The notes below the pieces were generated by a model that did no database searches, was not told where the DNA came from, and saw nothing but the letters and a program-made list of their open reading frames with translations. The position numbers and the translations under genes were made by a program. From 2-02-FULL-43-11-A sp964477065 (GTDB lineage Bacteria > Patescibacteriota > Microgenomatia > UBA1406 > HO2-37-13b), in NCBI GenBank assembly GCA_964477065.1, contig CAYZCU010000013.1:1-23957 (forward strand): a stretch of 23,957 nucleotides of DNA. The letters run 5' to 3'. Below are positions 15,791 through 22,483 of this stretch, one piece after another. Within the stretch, counting starts at the first letter, position 1. The number at the start of each line of letters is the position of its first letter.

Positions 15791-16468
15791 ATGGAAAACA
15801 TCAAACCAATTTCACTAAATGGCTCTCGCTATGATCGCATACTCCTTCGCACGCATGTCATCTCTGCTGGCGAATCTATGATTGATATCGTCAATAAATA
15901 TACGTCTCCACACCTTAAATCGGGTGACACTATCGTCATTTCTGAGCGTGTTGTCGCTATCTCTCAGGGACGATCATTCCCACTTGCAGACATCCATCCG
16001 GGCTGGTGGGCTCGACATTTGTACCCATTTGTCCATAATCATCCAGGAGGAATAGGGTTACGCGATCCACATACGATGCAATTGGCTATTCAGGAAGCCG
16101 GCGTCGCGCGAATTTTACTTGCCGGTGTGGCATCTGCGTTGACAAAACCGTTTGGTATCAAGGGGGTGTTTTATCACGTTGCGGGGCATGGGATCAATGC
16201 AATCGATGGTCCATGCGACTATACACTGCCCCCTGGCAATTCAAGCGCGAAGCTCGGGCCAAAAGATCCTGAAAAAGTTGCACGGGAGATTGCTCAAAAT
16301 AGTGGCTATCCTGTGGCGATCATTGATGCGAATGACTACGGAGTTAACGTGCTTGGGGCGTCAGAAGGCGTCGATAAGCGGTTGATCCACGATGCTTTTT
16401 TGGATAATCCAATGGGCCAAACAGATGAGCAGACGCCAATTACGATTTTGAGACCAATTTCGAGCTGA
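15791..16468 (+). CDS. CofE-like (F420-0:gamma-glutamyl ligase family) protein
   Basis: The 225-aa protein matches the fold family of coenzyme F420 gamma-glutamyl ligase. It has an N-terminal strand-turn with SGDTIVISERVVAISQGRSFPL, a central DGPCDYTLPPGNSSAKLGPKDPEKVAREI, and AIIDANDYGVNVLG near the end. No other F420 genes are visible, and F420 is not expected in Patescibacteria, so the glutamylated acceptor is probably something else (for example folate, or a cell-wall or peptide substrate). I took ATG at 15791; an upstream TTG at 15773 would add six residues. TATCAT (15777-15782) lies 8 bp upstream. Its 3' end overlaps the convergent membrane gene by 29 bp. Confidence 0.75.
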   Translation: MENIKPISLNGSRYDRILLRTHVISAGESMIDIVNKYTSPHLKSGDTIVISERVVAISQGRSFPLADIHPGWWARHLYPFVHNHPGGIGLRDPHTMQLAIQEAGVARILLAGVASALTKPFGIKGVFYHVAGHGINAIDGPCDYTLPPGNSSAKLGPKDPEKVAREIAQNSGYPVAIIDANDYGVNVLGASEGVDKRLIHDAFLDNPMGQTDEQTPITILRPISS

Positions 16469-17675
16469 TCATCCCTCCCACCACGCCCATCAGCAGTATA
16501 TTCTGTTGCAACGTCAGCCAGTAGTGATCCACACTTCCCGTAAGAATAATCACCAGAAGCGGAAGGATGAAAAGGTGTCTTTGTGACCAATTCGCACGGA
16601 GCCACATCCATCCCCACCAACCTGTCAGCGCACTGATGAGAAGCCCCACCTGCATCATCCAAAGCAAAAAAATGTTGTGAACGGGTTGAATAAACACATA
16701 CGGATAGCGTTGAGCAAAGTGCGCATGTGCATAAAGATTATTCCAGAGCCCTGTCCCAAAGAGGGGATATGACAAAAGAATAGTCGTCGCTTCCTTCATC
16801 AAAATGAGCCTTTTCTCGAGCGAATAGACATCTCCATGTGCACTGAGAAAAAATGCAAGGATGGAAAGGCCTATACAGACTCGTGCCACCATGCAGAGCT
16901 TACATGAGACAAAAACTTTTCTATTTCGAAGTCCAAACACACCTACTACGATGAAGAGGGTGATTATTGCTGTTTTTGAAAATGACATGAGCACCAACAT
17001 GCTTGCAAGAGTCACGAGAAGTGCTTTGAGCCATTGTAACTTTGTGGAGCGTGCTGGTGTGGATAAACACCACGCAACAATCAGCAGATAAAAACCACCA
17101 AGACTGTTGGGATGAGAAAAAGTCCCATATGGTCGCAGTATTTCTGTACCAAAAAGGGATGCTTTTGCAACACCAGACGTACCTGTGCTCAATGCCCGCT
17201 CCCCAAGCCAATACCATGGTCCTTGCACAGCTCTGTGAAGCTGAAACTGCATGAGTGTGAGGGTCGTTTGGGCAAGTGCTCCAACCGTTAAGGCGGAAAA
17301 ACTCAGCCATTGTGGAATATGAATCGACCTGAAAATCTGAAATAGCGCATAGATTTCTGCTATTTTCAGCCAGCCATAGAAGCACAGATATGGTTGTTGA
17401 GACAGTCCAATATTCATCAAAATCAATGGCACAAGATACATCAAGAAGCGAACATGGCCGATACTTGCGTGCGCGACATGCTTCCAATACATCATGATCA
17501 GAAGCCCAGCAACGAGGTCGGTCAAGTAGAGCGCTGGGGCAAGATAATCAACACGTACCCCGCTGATATATGAAAAATCGAAGAAAAAGTGCTTTCCGAG
17601 TTGTGTTGGGAGCAACAAGAGGAACAGCCAAAGGATGCTAGCTGAGAGTGTGATGTTGAATCGGCTTGCGCGCAT
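16440..17675 (-). CDS. O-antigen ligase / Wzy-like polytopic membrane protein
   Basis: The 411-aa product is almost wholly hydrophobic, with roughly ten transmembrane segments and a larger extracytoplasmic loop. The conserved segment RPYGTFSHPNSLGGFY matches the O-antigen ligase/polymerase (Wzy_C) signature, and FGTGLWNNLYAHAH...PVHNIFLLWM resembles its second conserved loop. It probably ligates or polymerises surface polysaccharide at the membrane. I chose ATG at 17675 because TATAAT (complement of 17682-17687) lies 6 bp upstream. Longer in-frame forms up to 17789 begin inside the divergent XRE gene and have an unlikely N-terminus. There are no glycosyltransferase neighbours. Confidence 0.8.
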   Translation of the reverse strand: MRASRFNITLSASILWLFLLLLPTQLGKHFFFDFSYISGVRVDYLAPALYLTDLVAGLLIMMYWKHVAHASIGHVRFLMYLVPLILMNIGLSQQPYLCFYGWLKIAEIYALFQIFRSIHIPQWLSFSALTVGALAQTTLTLMQFQLHRAVQGPWYWLGERALSTGTSGVAKASLFGTEILRPYGTFSHPNSLGGFYLLIVAWCLSTPARSTKLQWLKALLVTLASMLVLMSFSKTAIITLFIVVGVFGLRNRKVFVSCKLCMVARVCIGLSILAFFLSAHGDVYSLEKRLILMKEATTILLSYPLFGTGLWNNLYAHAHFAQRYPYVFIQPVHNIFLLWMMQVGLLISALTGWWGWMWLRANWSQRHLFILPLLVIILTGSVDHYWLTLQQNILLMGVVGGMISSKLVSKS

Positions 17676-17744
17676 GTCGTGATTATAGCAATCGCCCACA
17701 TGAAATGACACTTTTTCAAAAATCGGTGATATAATGCTCACATT
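17676..17744. promoter_or_regulatory. Divergent promoter region (O-antigen ligase-like / XRE)
   Basis: A 69-bp intergenic region carries TATAAT toward the membrane gene (complement of 17682-17687, 6 bp before its ATG) and TATAAT toward the XRE gene (17730-17735, 9 bp before its ATG). No convincing -35 is seen for either. The regulator could act on this shared region. Confidence 0.65.
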
Positions 17745-17990
17745 ATGGCAGAAGTTGATATCGTAAGGGCAAAACGTGTGGGAGCCCAAGTCTGGTATGA
17801 GAGAGACCGTGCTGGGATGTCTGAAAGTGCATTAGCTGGCCAGATAGGCATTTCACCTTCAGAAATCTCTGACCTGGAGAATGGAACACACCCACGTGTT
17901 CATGAATTAGCAAAAAAAGCGTTAAGCGTCCTCTCTCGACAACGAGTTGCATCACGCATTGTAGAGCGTGTCACGCAAAATCTGAACTAA
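17745..17990 (+). CDS. XRE-family helix-turn-helix regulator
   Basis: The 81-aa protein is essentially a single Cro/CI-type DNA-binding domain. The region RAGMSESALAGQIGISPSEISDLENGTHPRVHELAKKALSVL (about 23-64) has the classic helix-turn-helix with the ISDLENG recognition-helix end. No ligand-binding or dimerisation extension is present beyond a short C-terminal helix. It could control the adjacent divergent membrane gene or act more widely. A consensus -10 TATAAT lies 9 bp upstream, with no ribosome binding site. Confidence 0.85.
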   Translation: MAEVDIVRAKRVGAQVWYERDRAGMSESALAGQIGISPSEISDLENGTHPRVHELAKKALSVLSRQRVASRIVERVTQNLN

Positions 17991-18016
17991 GCGCGCACCT
18001 CCTGTATAATAGCTCT

Positions 18017-18469
18017 ATGATCAACCACAACCGCACTGCGGAGCGTGAATATGAGCTTTTTGACACCTATGAAGCAGGGCTGGTTTTGACTGGCGCTGAG
18101 GTGAAAGGTATTCGTACCCTTGGCATCCGACTCGAAGGTGCATATGTGAAATTTCTTGATGGAAAAGCATTTCTTGTCAATGCGATGATTCCGTGGTATT
18201 CATTTGCAGGTAAAAATGATGACTACGAACCTCATAAAACGCGCCCCCTCCTGTTACATAAAAAAGAAATCATGCAGATCCGCTCCAAAATGGAGCAAAA
18301 AGGCAACGTCACCCTCGTCCCACTCTCTGTCTATCCCAAAGGCCGTCGCCTCAAGCTCGAATTTGCTATCGGTAAAGGGCTAAAAAATTGGCAACAAAAG
18401 CGTGTCGAGCAAGCTAAATCCGAAAAAAAGCGAGATCAGCAGGAGATGAAGGAATTTTTGAAAAAGTAG
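18017..18469 (+). CDS. smpB: SsrA-binding protein SmpB
   Basis: SmpB carries tmRNA to stalled ribosomes. The 150-aa length is typical. Family features are an N-terminal NRTAEREYELFDTYEAGLVLTGAEVKGIR, the EGAYVKFLDGKAFLVNA strand, the HKTRPLLLHKKEI segment, and the basic C-terminal tail (W.QKR...KSEKKRDQQE) that fills the mRNA channel. TATAAT (18005-18010) lies 6 bp before ATG, predicting a leaderless mRNA. The tmRNA gene starts 27 bp after the stop, and its promoter -35 lies inside the smpB 3' end. Confidence 0.97.
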   Translation: MINHNRTAEREYELFDTYEAGLVLTGAEVKGIRTLGIRLEGAYVKFLDGKAFLVNAMIPWYSFAGKNDDYEPHKTRPLLLHKKEIMQIRSKMEQKGNVTLVPLSVYPKGRRLKLEFAIGKGLKNWQQKRVEQAKSEKKRDQQEMKEFLKK

Positions 18470-18486
18470 GCTACATTTGGTATAAT
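18458..18486 (+). promoter_or_regulatory. ssrA promoter
   Basis: TTGAAA (18458-18463), a 17-bp spacer, then consensus TATAAT (18481-18486), 10 bp before the first base of mature tmRNA. The -35 overlaps the smpB stop region, so smpB and ssrA have separate promoters. Confidence 0.85.
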
Positions 18487-18496
18487 TACCCTCAAC

Positions 18497-18885
18497 GGGG
18501 ATGCCAGGCATCGACGTGAAGATCGCACTTTTATAAACGGTTCGGGCGGAGTTATCCGTAAATAACACAATCTAATTGCAGACAAACTAACTGCTGCTTT
18601 GAAAGGTCCCGCTGTGGATAGACTCGATGTTGCGCAAGCACCATTTGGACTTTCACTTGCTGCCTAACAAAGCCTTCTCTTGCCAACGCTCTGAGGCTTG
18701 AGACGAAAACTATCGAGCTTGAGTATGGTCGTTTTGATGAGCGATTATGCTGACAAACCCTTCATCAGCAACCACGCAGGTTCGTATGCTTTCCTGTGTG
18801 GTATAGGTAAAAGCATGCTATCCCGAGCAACACGTTTTTAATTATGCCTTTGCGGACGTGGGTTCAATTCCCACCATCTCCACCA
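18497..18885 (+). ncRNA. ssrA: tmRNA (transfer-messenger RNA)
   Basis: This RNA rescues stalled ribosomes and tags nascent peptides for proteolysis. The 5' end GGGGATG pairs with CATCTCC (18875-18881), including the G3:U70 wobble that makes it an alanyl-tRNA mimic. An A and an encoded CCA follow (18883-18885). The T arm GTGGG/TTCAATT/CCCAC lies just before. The probable resume codon GCA is at 18578-18580, preceded by CTAATT, where an A sits at the -4 position as in E. coli. The tag ORF runs to TAA at 18665-18667. It encodes 29 residues, starting ADKLTAALKG and ending APFGLSLAA, longer than the common 10-15, with the usual LAA degron. It sits beside smpB. Confidence 0.95.
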
Positions 18886-18933
18886 ACCCCGGGGGTTAGG
18901 CAGAGCGAAAAGACGCTCTAAATCGAATTTTTG
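18885..18933. repeat. Diverged 49-bp repeat R1, adjoining the tmRNA 3' end
   Basis: The repeat begins at the last base of tmRNA and matches 20078-20126 at about 41 of 49 positions by eye. It contains AACCCCGGGGGTTAGGCAG and a perfect hairpin AGAGCG/CGCTCT (18902-18907, 18914-18919). The hairpin could help terminate tmRNA, although the T run is not directly behind it. It directly follows the stop of the minus-strand hydrolase gene. Confidence 0.8.
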
Positions 18934-18934
18934 T

Positions 18935-20065
18935 TTACACCCCTTTCTTTGTTCTAATAGCCTGAGCTTTCTGTGTATTTCTATAAAACGCTAATGCTGC
19001 ACCAACGCCTTTTGGCTGTGCACTTGGTCCAAAGTGTCCGCCGGCTGACGTGACAAGTGATACATTTTGGCCTCGTGACTGTCTATCTGCTACCCAAGCT
19101 GAGATTTCCTCTTTGGGGGCTATAAGACTTCCTGACATAGAGAACATAATGATTGGAACATCACTGTCAGCAAGAGTTCCATAATCTGGATTTGATGTCC
19201 AAACATGTTTCATCCGATCCGGCTGAATACCACGAGGTGTCTTGAGTCTCAAAAGACCAAGACTAAGCCTGCGAATAAAATCAACTATATTCTTTTTGGT
19301 TGCTTGAGTGAAATCTTTTGCGTTGTCATGCGTCAGTACTGGATTAGTTTGCTGATTACCATGTTGAAGCGCATCAGAATAATTTTGAAGAAGTTCGCTT
19401 GAAAATGAGTATCCGGTAGGTGTCTCTAGTGCTGTTTTCGTATCAGGTTTCCCCTTGAATGCTGAAAGTACTGTTCTGAACTTTTCCACAGACTGTGGCC
19501 ATATTCGAGCCTTTTCTGTACTTTCATAGCCGACAACTCCTGCAGGATCTACAGCGACTACCTCAGATATGTCGATACCATCACTGAGAAGTGAACGGAC
19601 AAGTGATACTACTTGATTTGCCCCCTCTGAAAGACCAACAAACTTAAATGTAACACGTCCTGCGTGTGGATCTATACCATGTTTACGACAAATATCATTG
19701 AATCGATCATGGCTTGCCTGTGTTTCAGCATATGCTCTGTCCTCAAAAGCCTCCTTATTTAATCCCTCAGGCTTCATAACAATCAAATCAGTAGCTGATC
19801 CTGTAAGAAGCTCAGATATAAGGCCAATCTCATGTGCATCACCACCTGCATTTTGATTTGGATTATGAGGCATCCCGGCAATGTATACAGTTACTATTCT
19901 GTTTGAAGGAGACAGCGATTCTGTTGAGAGAGGTATATAAGCCCAATCGACAACGACGCGGGCTTTCCCAATAGTATATTCTGTTGATTGAAGTGCGCCC
20001 ATCTCTAAGAGAACACGACGTGCTGTTGTATCGAGATAGTCATCATGAGGCGTCTCGTTTCGCAT
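18935..20065 (-). CDS. Putative alpha/beta-hydrolase-fold protein
   Basis: The 376-aa protein shows a likely nucleophile elbow FVGLSEGANQ (GLSEG, Ser146), a strand VVAVDPAGVVG after it, a strand VPIIMFSMSGSLIAP in the position where the acid residue usually lies, and a candidate catalytic His in AGGHFGPSA (His344). The usual Asp after the SMSGS strand is not obvious. There is no signal peptide. A possible lipase/esterase-like or acyl-transfer role is inferred from fold motifs only. I chose ATG at 20065 because TATAAT (complement of 20073-20078) is 7 bp upstream; the ATG at 20101 would lie within repeat R2. The gene sits between the two repeats and downstream of tmRNA, a common insertion locus. 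Confidence 0.65.
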   Translation of the reverse strand: MRNETPHDDYLDTTARRVLLEMGALQSTEYTIGKARVVVDWAYIPLSTESLSPSNRIVTVYIAGMPHNPNQNAGGDAHEIGLISELLTGSATDLIVMKPEGLNKEAFEDRAYAETQASHDRFNDICRKHGIDPHAGRVTFKFVGLSEGANQVVSLVRSLLSDGIDISEVVAVDPAGVVGYESTEKARIWPQSVEKFRTVLSAFKGKPDTKTALETPTGYSFSSELLQNYSDALQHGNQQTNPVLTHDNAKDFTQATKKNIVDFIRRLSLGLLRLKTPRGIQPDRMKHVWTSNPDYGTLADSDVPIIMFSMSGSLIAPKEEISAWVADRQSRGQNVSLVTSAGGHFGPSAQPKGVGAALAFYRNTQKAQAIRTKKGV

Positions 20066-20077
20066 GAATACAATTAT

Positions 20078-20126
20078 AACCCCGGGAGTTAGGCAGAGCA
20101 AGAGGACAATCTAAATCGAAATTTCG
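20078..20126. repeat. Diverged 49-bp repeat R2
   Basis: This is the partner of R1 (18885-18933), in the same orientation and 1193 bp away. It retains AACCCCGGGAGTTAGGCAGAG and TCTAAATCGAA, but the hairpin present in R1 is not conserved. It lies 12 bp after the stop of the 90-aa ORF. Its left end overlaps the -10 of the hydrolase gene. No tmRNA-like sequence precedes it. Confidence 0.8.
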
Positions 20127-20138
20127 TGACAGAGGAGC

Positions 20139-20411
20139 TCATTTTCGGGTACGAAGGACAGGGAATCTTTCAACATGGCGGACAGCAAGAGGTGGTTGTG
20201 TCGGTCTCCAGGGGTCATATAGATTGAGATCTGGTCTATGCTCATACTGACCTGGTCCAATCCGTTCAATATAACTTGCATATCCTACGACATGCAACCG
20301 TTCGTTTAATCCTCTATAAAGAGCTATACCTATGTCATCAACGGGGCTATATTTGAGAAGTCGTTTATCACTTTCACCGGTCCGAACGGTTTCTATCAGC
20401 ATTTTTTCCAT
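20139..20411 (-). CDS. Hypothetical protein, 90 aa
   Basis: I do not recognise a family. It is a soluble, Arg- and Pro-rich protein (ending DPWRPTQPPLAVRHVERFPVLRTRK) with an N-terminal half containing DIGIALYRGLNERLHVVGYASYIERIG, which looks like a small beta-alpha fold. Its ATG overlaps the stop of the upstream 76-aa gene in a TAATG arrangement, indicating translational coupling and thus a genuine two-gene unit. Repeat R2 follows its stop. Confidence 0.55.
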   Translation of the reverse strand: MEKMLIETVRTGESDKRLLKYSPVDDIGIALYRGLNERLHVVGYASYIERIGPGQYEHRPDLNLYDPWRPTQPPLAVRHVERFPVLRTRK

Positions 20412-20641
20412 TAATTGCGGATTCTATCAGCAGATATAGGGCTCAGGCGTCCTTGATAACTCATCGAATAGAATTCATATCCCTCAGGCTCATGAAGCCT
20501 CAGTAGATTACTTGCCAGAGATGAAAGCTCAACAGGACAATTCGTGTCTACTCGTATAAGCTCAGGCTTGGGCAGTACTCTTAGTTGAGCACTTGTTTTC
20601 AAAGGAAGTCGCAAAGCCTGTTCTATCGATTGGTATGCCAT
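20411..20641 (-). CDS. Hypothetical protein, 76 aa
   Basis: I do not recognise a family. There is no signal peptide or membrane segment. The sequence has an N-terminal MAYQSIEQALRLPLK and a C-terminal EPEGYEFYSMSYQGRLSPISADRI. TATACT (complement of 20654-20659) lies 12 bp before ATG, leaving room for a leader of about five bases and no Shine-Dalgarno site. It is coupled by one-base overlap to the 90-aa gene and follows yidD on the same strand after 23 bp. Confidence 0.5.
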   Translation of the reverse strand: MAYQSIEQALRLPLKTSAQLRVLPKPELIRVDTNCPVELSSLASNLLRLHEPEGYEFYSMSYQGRLSPISADRIRN

Positions 20642-20664
20642 AGTGAAGTAAGAAGTATATCAAA

Positions 20665-20916
20665 TTATTCAACAGGGTCGTAGCCTCCTGTTGACCATGG
20701 ATGGCATCGCATAATTCGCCAGAGTCCTTTCAGACCGCCTCGAACCACACCATACTTTTCAATCGCCTGCTCCATGTACTGCGAGCATGTTGGCACAAAT
20801 TTGCACTGAACATGGCTTTCTGGAGCTCCAGGTGCAGCAAACATCCGTACAAATGGCTCCCTCACCACCCACGTGGCTTTATACACGCGAATGATTGTTG
20901 TAGCGATCTTTTTCAT
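20665..20916 (-). CDS. yidD: Membrane protein insertion efficiency factor YidD
   Basis: YidD is a small membrane-associated protein that assists YidC-dependent insertion. The 83-aa product has the full signature CKFVPTCSQYMEQAIEKYG, GLKGLWRIMRCHPWSTGGYDPV, with conserved cysteines C38, C44 and C71. The N-terminal segment is an amphipathic helix rather than a signal peptide. In most bacteria yidD sits with rpmH-rnpA-yidC near dnaA. Here it stands alone about 19 kb from dnaA, back to back with trmD. TATAAT (complement of 20923-20928) is 6 bp before ATG, so it is predicted to be leaderless. Confidence 0.95.
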   Translation of the reverse strand: MKKIATTIIRVYKATWVVREPFVRMFAAPGAPESHVQCKFVPTCSQYMEQAIEKYGVVRGGLKGLWRIMRCHPWSTGGYDPVE

Positions 20917-20936
20917 ACGTGTATTATACTAGCCAT
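20917..20936. promoter_or_regulatory. Overlapping bidirectional -10 region, yidD/trmD
   Basis: The whole spacer is 20 bp. It holds TATAAT for yidD (complement of 20923-20928) and TATACT for trmD (20925-20930), sharing four base pairs, each exactly 6 bp from its ATG. No ribosome binding site fits on either side. Confidence 0.75.
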
Positions 20937-21692
20937 ATGAAAATTACGATCATCTCACTCTTTCCGGACATGTTCAAAGGCTTTTTGGAGGAAAGCATGA
21001 TCAAACGAGCCCAAGATCAGGGTCATGTATCAATACACTTTGTTAATCTGCGCGATTATGCAACGGATATACACAAAACCGTTGATGATCGGCCGTATGG
21101 TGGGGGAGCCGGAATGGTTTTGATGGTTGATCCATTGAAAAAAGCTATCACAGCAAACCGAAGCGAATCATCTCGTGTCATCATGACTTCTCCACGGGGG
21201 ACGGTTTACTCACAAAAGAAAGCACAAGAGTTAAGCACTGTGCCGGATTTGGTTATTGTGACAGGACATTACGAAGGAACAGATGAGCGAATTATGAGTG
21301 ATATTGATGAAGAAATCTCAATCGGAGACTATATTTTGACGGGAGGGGAACTTGCTTCAGCTGTTATTGTCGATTCAATCGTGCGATTGCTCCCCGGAGT
21401 TCTCAAAAAAGAAGATGCATCTCGCGATGAGAGCTTTTTTGAGGTTGATATTGAGGCTGTCGAGCAAGCTGTTGGAGCAACAGCTGAGGTGAATGAAATG
21501 AAAAACCGTGGTGTGAAGAAAGTCAGGTTGCTTGAATATCCACAGTATACGCGTCCCCAGGAATTTGATGGCATGAAAGTCCCTGATATTTTACTTTCAG
21601 GAAATCACGCTGAAATTAATCGCTGGAAGATACAAAAGGCCTATGCTATCACGCTTTCTCAGCGACCAGATCTTTTCATAAAATCTTCATAA
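20937..21692 (+). CDS. trmD: tRNA (guanine-N1)-methyltransferase TrmD
   Basis: TrmD methylates G37 of tRNAs such as tRNA-Pro and tRNA-Leu, using S-adenosylmethionine, to prevent +1 frameshifts. The 251-aa product begins MKITIISLFPDMF. It contains VDDRPYGGGAGMVLMVDPL, the knotted SAM site EISIGDYILTGGELA and the C-terminal LLEYPQYTRP...VPDILLSGNHAEI. I chose ATG at 20937, with TATACT 6 bp upstream; an in-frame ATG at 20919 falls upstream of that hexamer. It is not in the usual rpsP-rimM-trmD-rplS operon. Its last codons overlap the comFC promoter element. Confidence 0.97.
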   Translation: MKITIISLFPDMFKGFLEESMIKRAQDQGHVSIHFVNLRDYATDIHKTVDDRPYGGGAGMVLMVDPLKKAITANRSESSRVIMTSPRGTVYSQKKAQELSTVPDLVIVTGHYEGTDERIMSDIDEEISIGDYILTGGELASAVIVDSIVRLLPGVLKKEDASRDESFFEVDIEAVEQAVGATAEVNEMKNRGVKKVRLLEYPQYTRPQEFDGMKVPDILLSGNHAEINRWKIQKAYAITLSQRPDLFIKSS

Positions 21693-21706
21693 CTGTTTGG
21701 TACTGT
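21673..21706 (+). promoter_or_regulatory. Shared direct-repeat promoter element, copy C (comFC)
   Basis: TTTCATAA starts at 21674 and CTTCATAA at 21685, 11 bp apart. The -10-like TACTGT is at 21701-21706, preceded by TTTGG. It overlaps the trmD 3' end and puts the predicted transcription start at or next to the comFC ATG (21714). Confidence 0.7.
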
Positions 21707-21713
21707 GGTATGA

Positions 21714-22358
21714 ATGCTTGTCTCATCGATAATCAATATACTTTTTCCGCACTATTGCTTTTCATGTCGCAAAATTGGCCCGCCTCTATGCCCCCGATGT
21801 GCTCAAAACATCACGTATTCCACGGAAGTGGTTGAGCACCACGCTGGCATTGATGGCCTCTATGCATGCTTTTCATACACAGGTGTGGTTAAAAATACTA
21901 TTCGGGCAGGAAAATACTTCTCCGTGCGGGATGCCTTGGCTGTTATCTTCTCCTATATTCATCAAGATCAACTGTGCGCATTCATAAAGATGTGTCAAAA
22001 GCACTGCCCAACATGCGTCCTCGTGCCTGTTCCTATTCATCACCGGCGCTATGCTGAGAGGGGTTTCAATCAATCTGAGGTCATTGCAATGCAGTTACGA
22101 TTGATCGTACACATGCAGGTTTGCACGAACCTTGTGATACGACACCGGTATACCTCTGCACAAGCTCAGCTTCATAAGAAGGCACGGCAAAAAAACCTCC
22201 GTGATGCATTTACCTATTGTGGAGATACACAAGTAGTGCCGAAAGGGGTCATCTTGGTCGATGATGTGTGGACAACAGGATCAACCATTCGTGAGGTTGC
22301 ACGAGTATTGAAAGGAGCTGGTGTCACATATGTGTGGGCAGTGACGCTTGCACGATAA
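21714..22358 (+). CDS. comFC: ComFC-like phosphoribosyltransferase-fold competence protein
   Basis: The ComFC/GntX-type protein functions in natural transformation, probably at the ssDNA entry step with ComFA. The 214-aa product has an N-terminal zinc-ribbon-like CFSC...CPRC (C15, C18, C26, C29). The RRYAERGFNQSEVIA block is typical of ComF, and the PRPP-binding-type loop GVILVDDVWTTGSTIRE (D183-D184) follows. The ATG at 21714 follows promoter element copy C by 7 bp and no Shine-Dalgarno site is present. An out-of-frame ATG occurs at 21710. comM follows after 125 bp, with its own copy of the element. Confidence 0.92.
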   Translation: MLVSSIINILFPHYCFSCRKIGPPLCPRCAQNITYSTEVVEHHAGIDGLYACFSYTGVVKNTIRAGKYFSVRDALAVIFSYIHQDQLCAFIKMCQKHCPTCVLVPVPIHHRRYAERGFNQSEVIAMQLRLIVHMQVCTNLVIRHRYTSAQAQLHKKARQKNLRDAFTYCGDTQVVPKGVILVDDVWTTGSTIREVARVLKGAGVTYVWAVTLAR

Positions 22359-22443
22359 TGTGATGTTTAAAGCTGAGCGTATAGGTTCGCTTTCAAGTGA
22401 CAATATGGACTTTTATGACAGTTCGGACCAACTTTTTGAGCTC

Positions 22444-22477
22444 ATTTCATAAATATTTCATAACTCTTCAGTACTAT
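22444..22477 (+). promoter_or_regulatory. Shared direct-repeat promoter element, copy B (comM)
   Basis: TTTCATAA starts at 22445 and TTTCATAA at 22456, 11 bp apart. The -10-like TACTAT is at 22472-22477. The ATG of comM begins 6 bp after it, so the predicted transcript starts at the ATG. Confidence 0.7.
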
Positions 22478-22483
22478 CATGAT

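Noticed and set aside
16440..17789. Longer 449-aa form of the O-antigen-ligase-like protein starting at 17789.
   Set aside because: The extra 38 residues overlap the XRE gene and its promoter, while a consensus -10 lies 6 bp before the ATG at 17675.
18885..18933. Canonical rho-independent terminator for tmRNA.
   Set aside because: A good hairpin is present (AGAGCG/CGCTCT), but the T run begins about 9 nt after the stem, so I note it only as a possible terminator within repeat R1.
18885..20126. Repeats R1 and R2 as integron attC sites: they contain GTTAGGC, which fits the core-site consensus GTTRRRY.
   Set aside because: No paired RYYYAAC/GTTRRRY ends with the expected imperfect hairpin could be found around each repeat, no integron integrase is present, and the surrounding sequence on one side is the tmRNA gene.
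18860..20126. Classical attL/attR of an element integrated in ssrA.
   Set aside because: R2 does not repeat the tmRNA 3' end (no T-arm or acceptor copy), the repeats begin after CCA, and no integrase gene lies between them.
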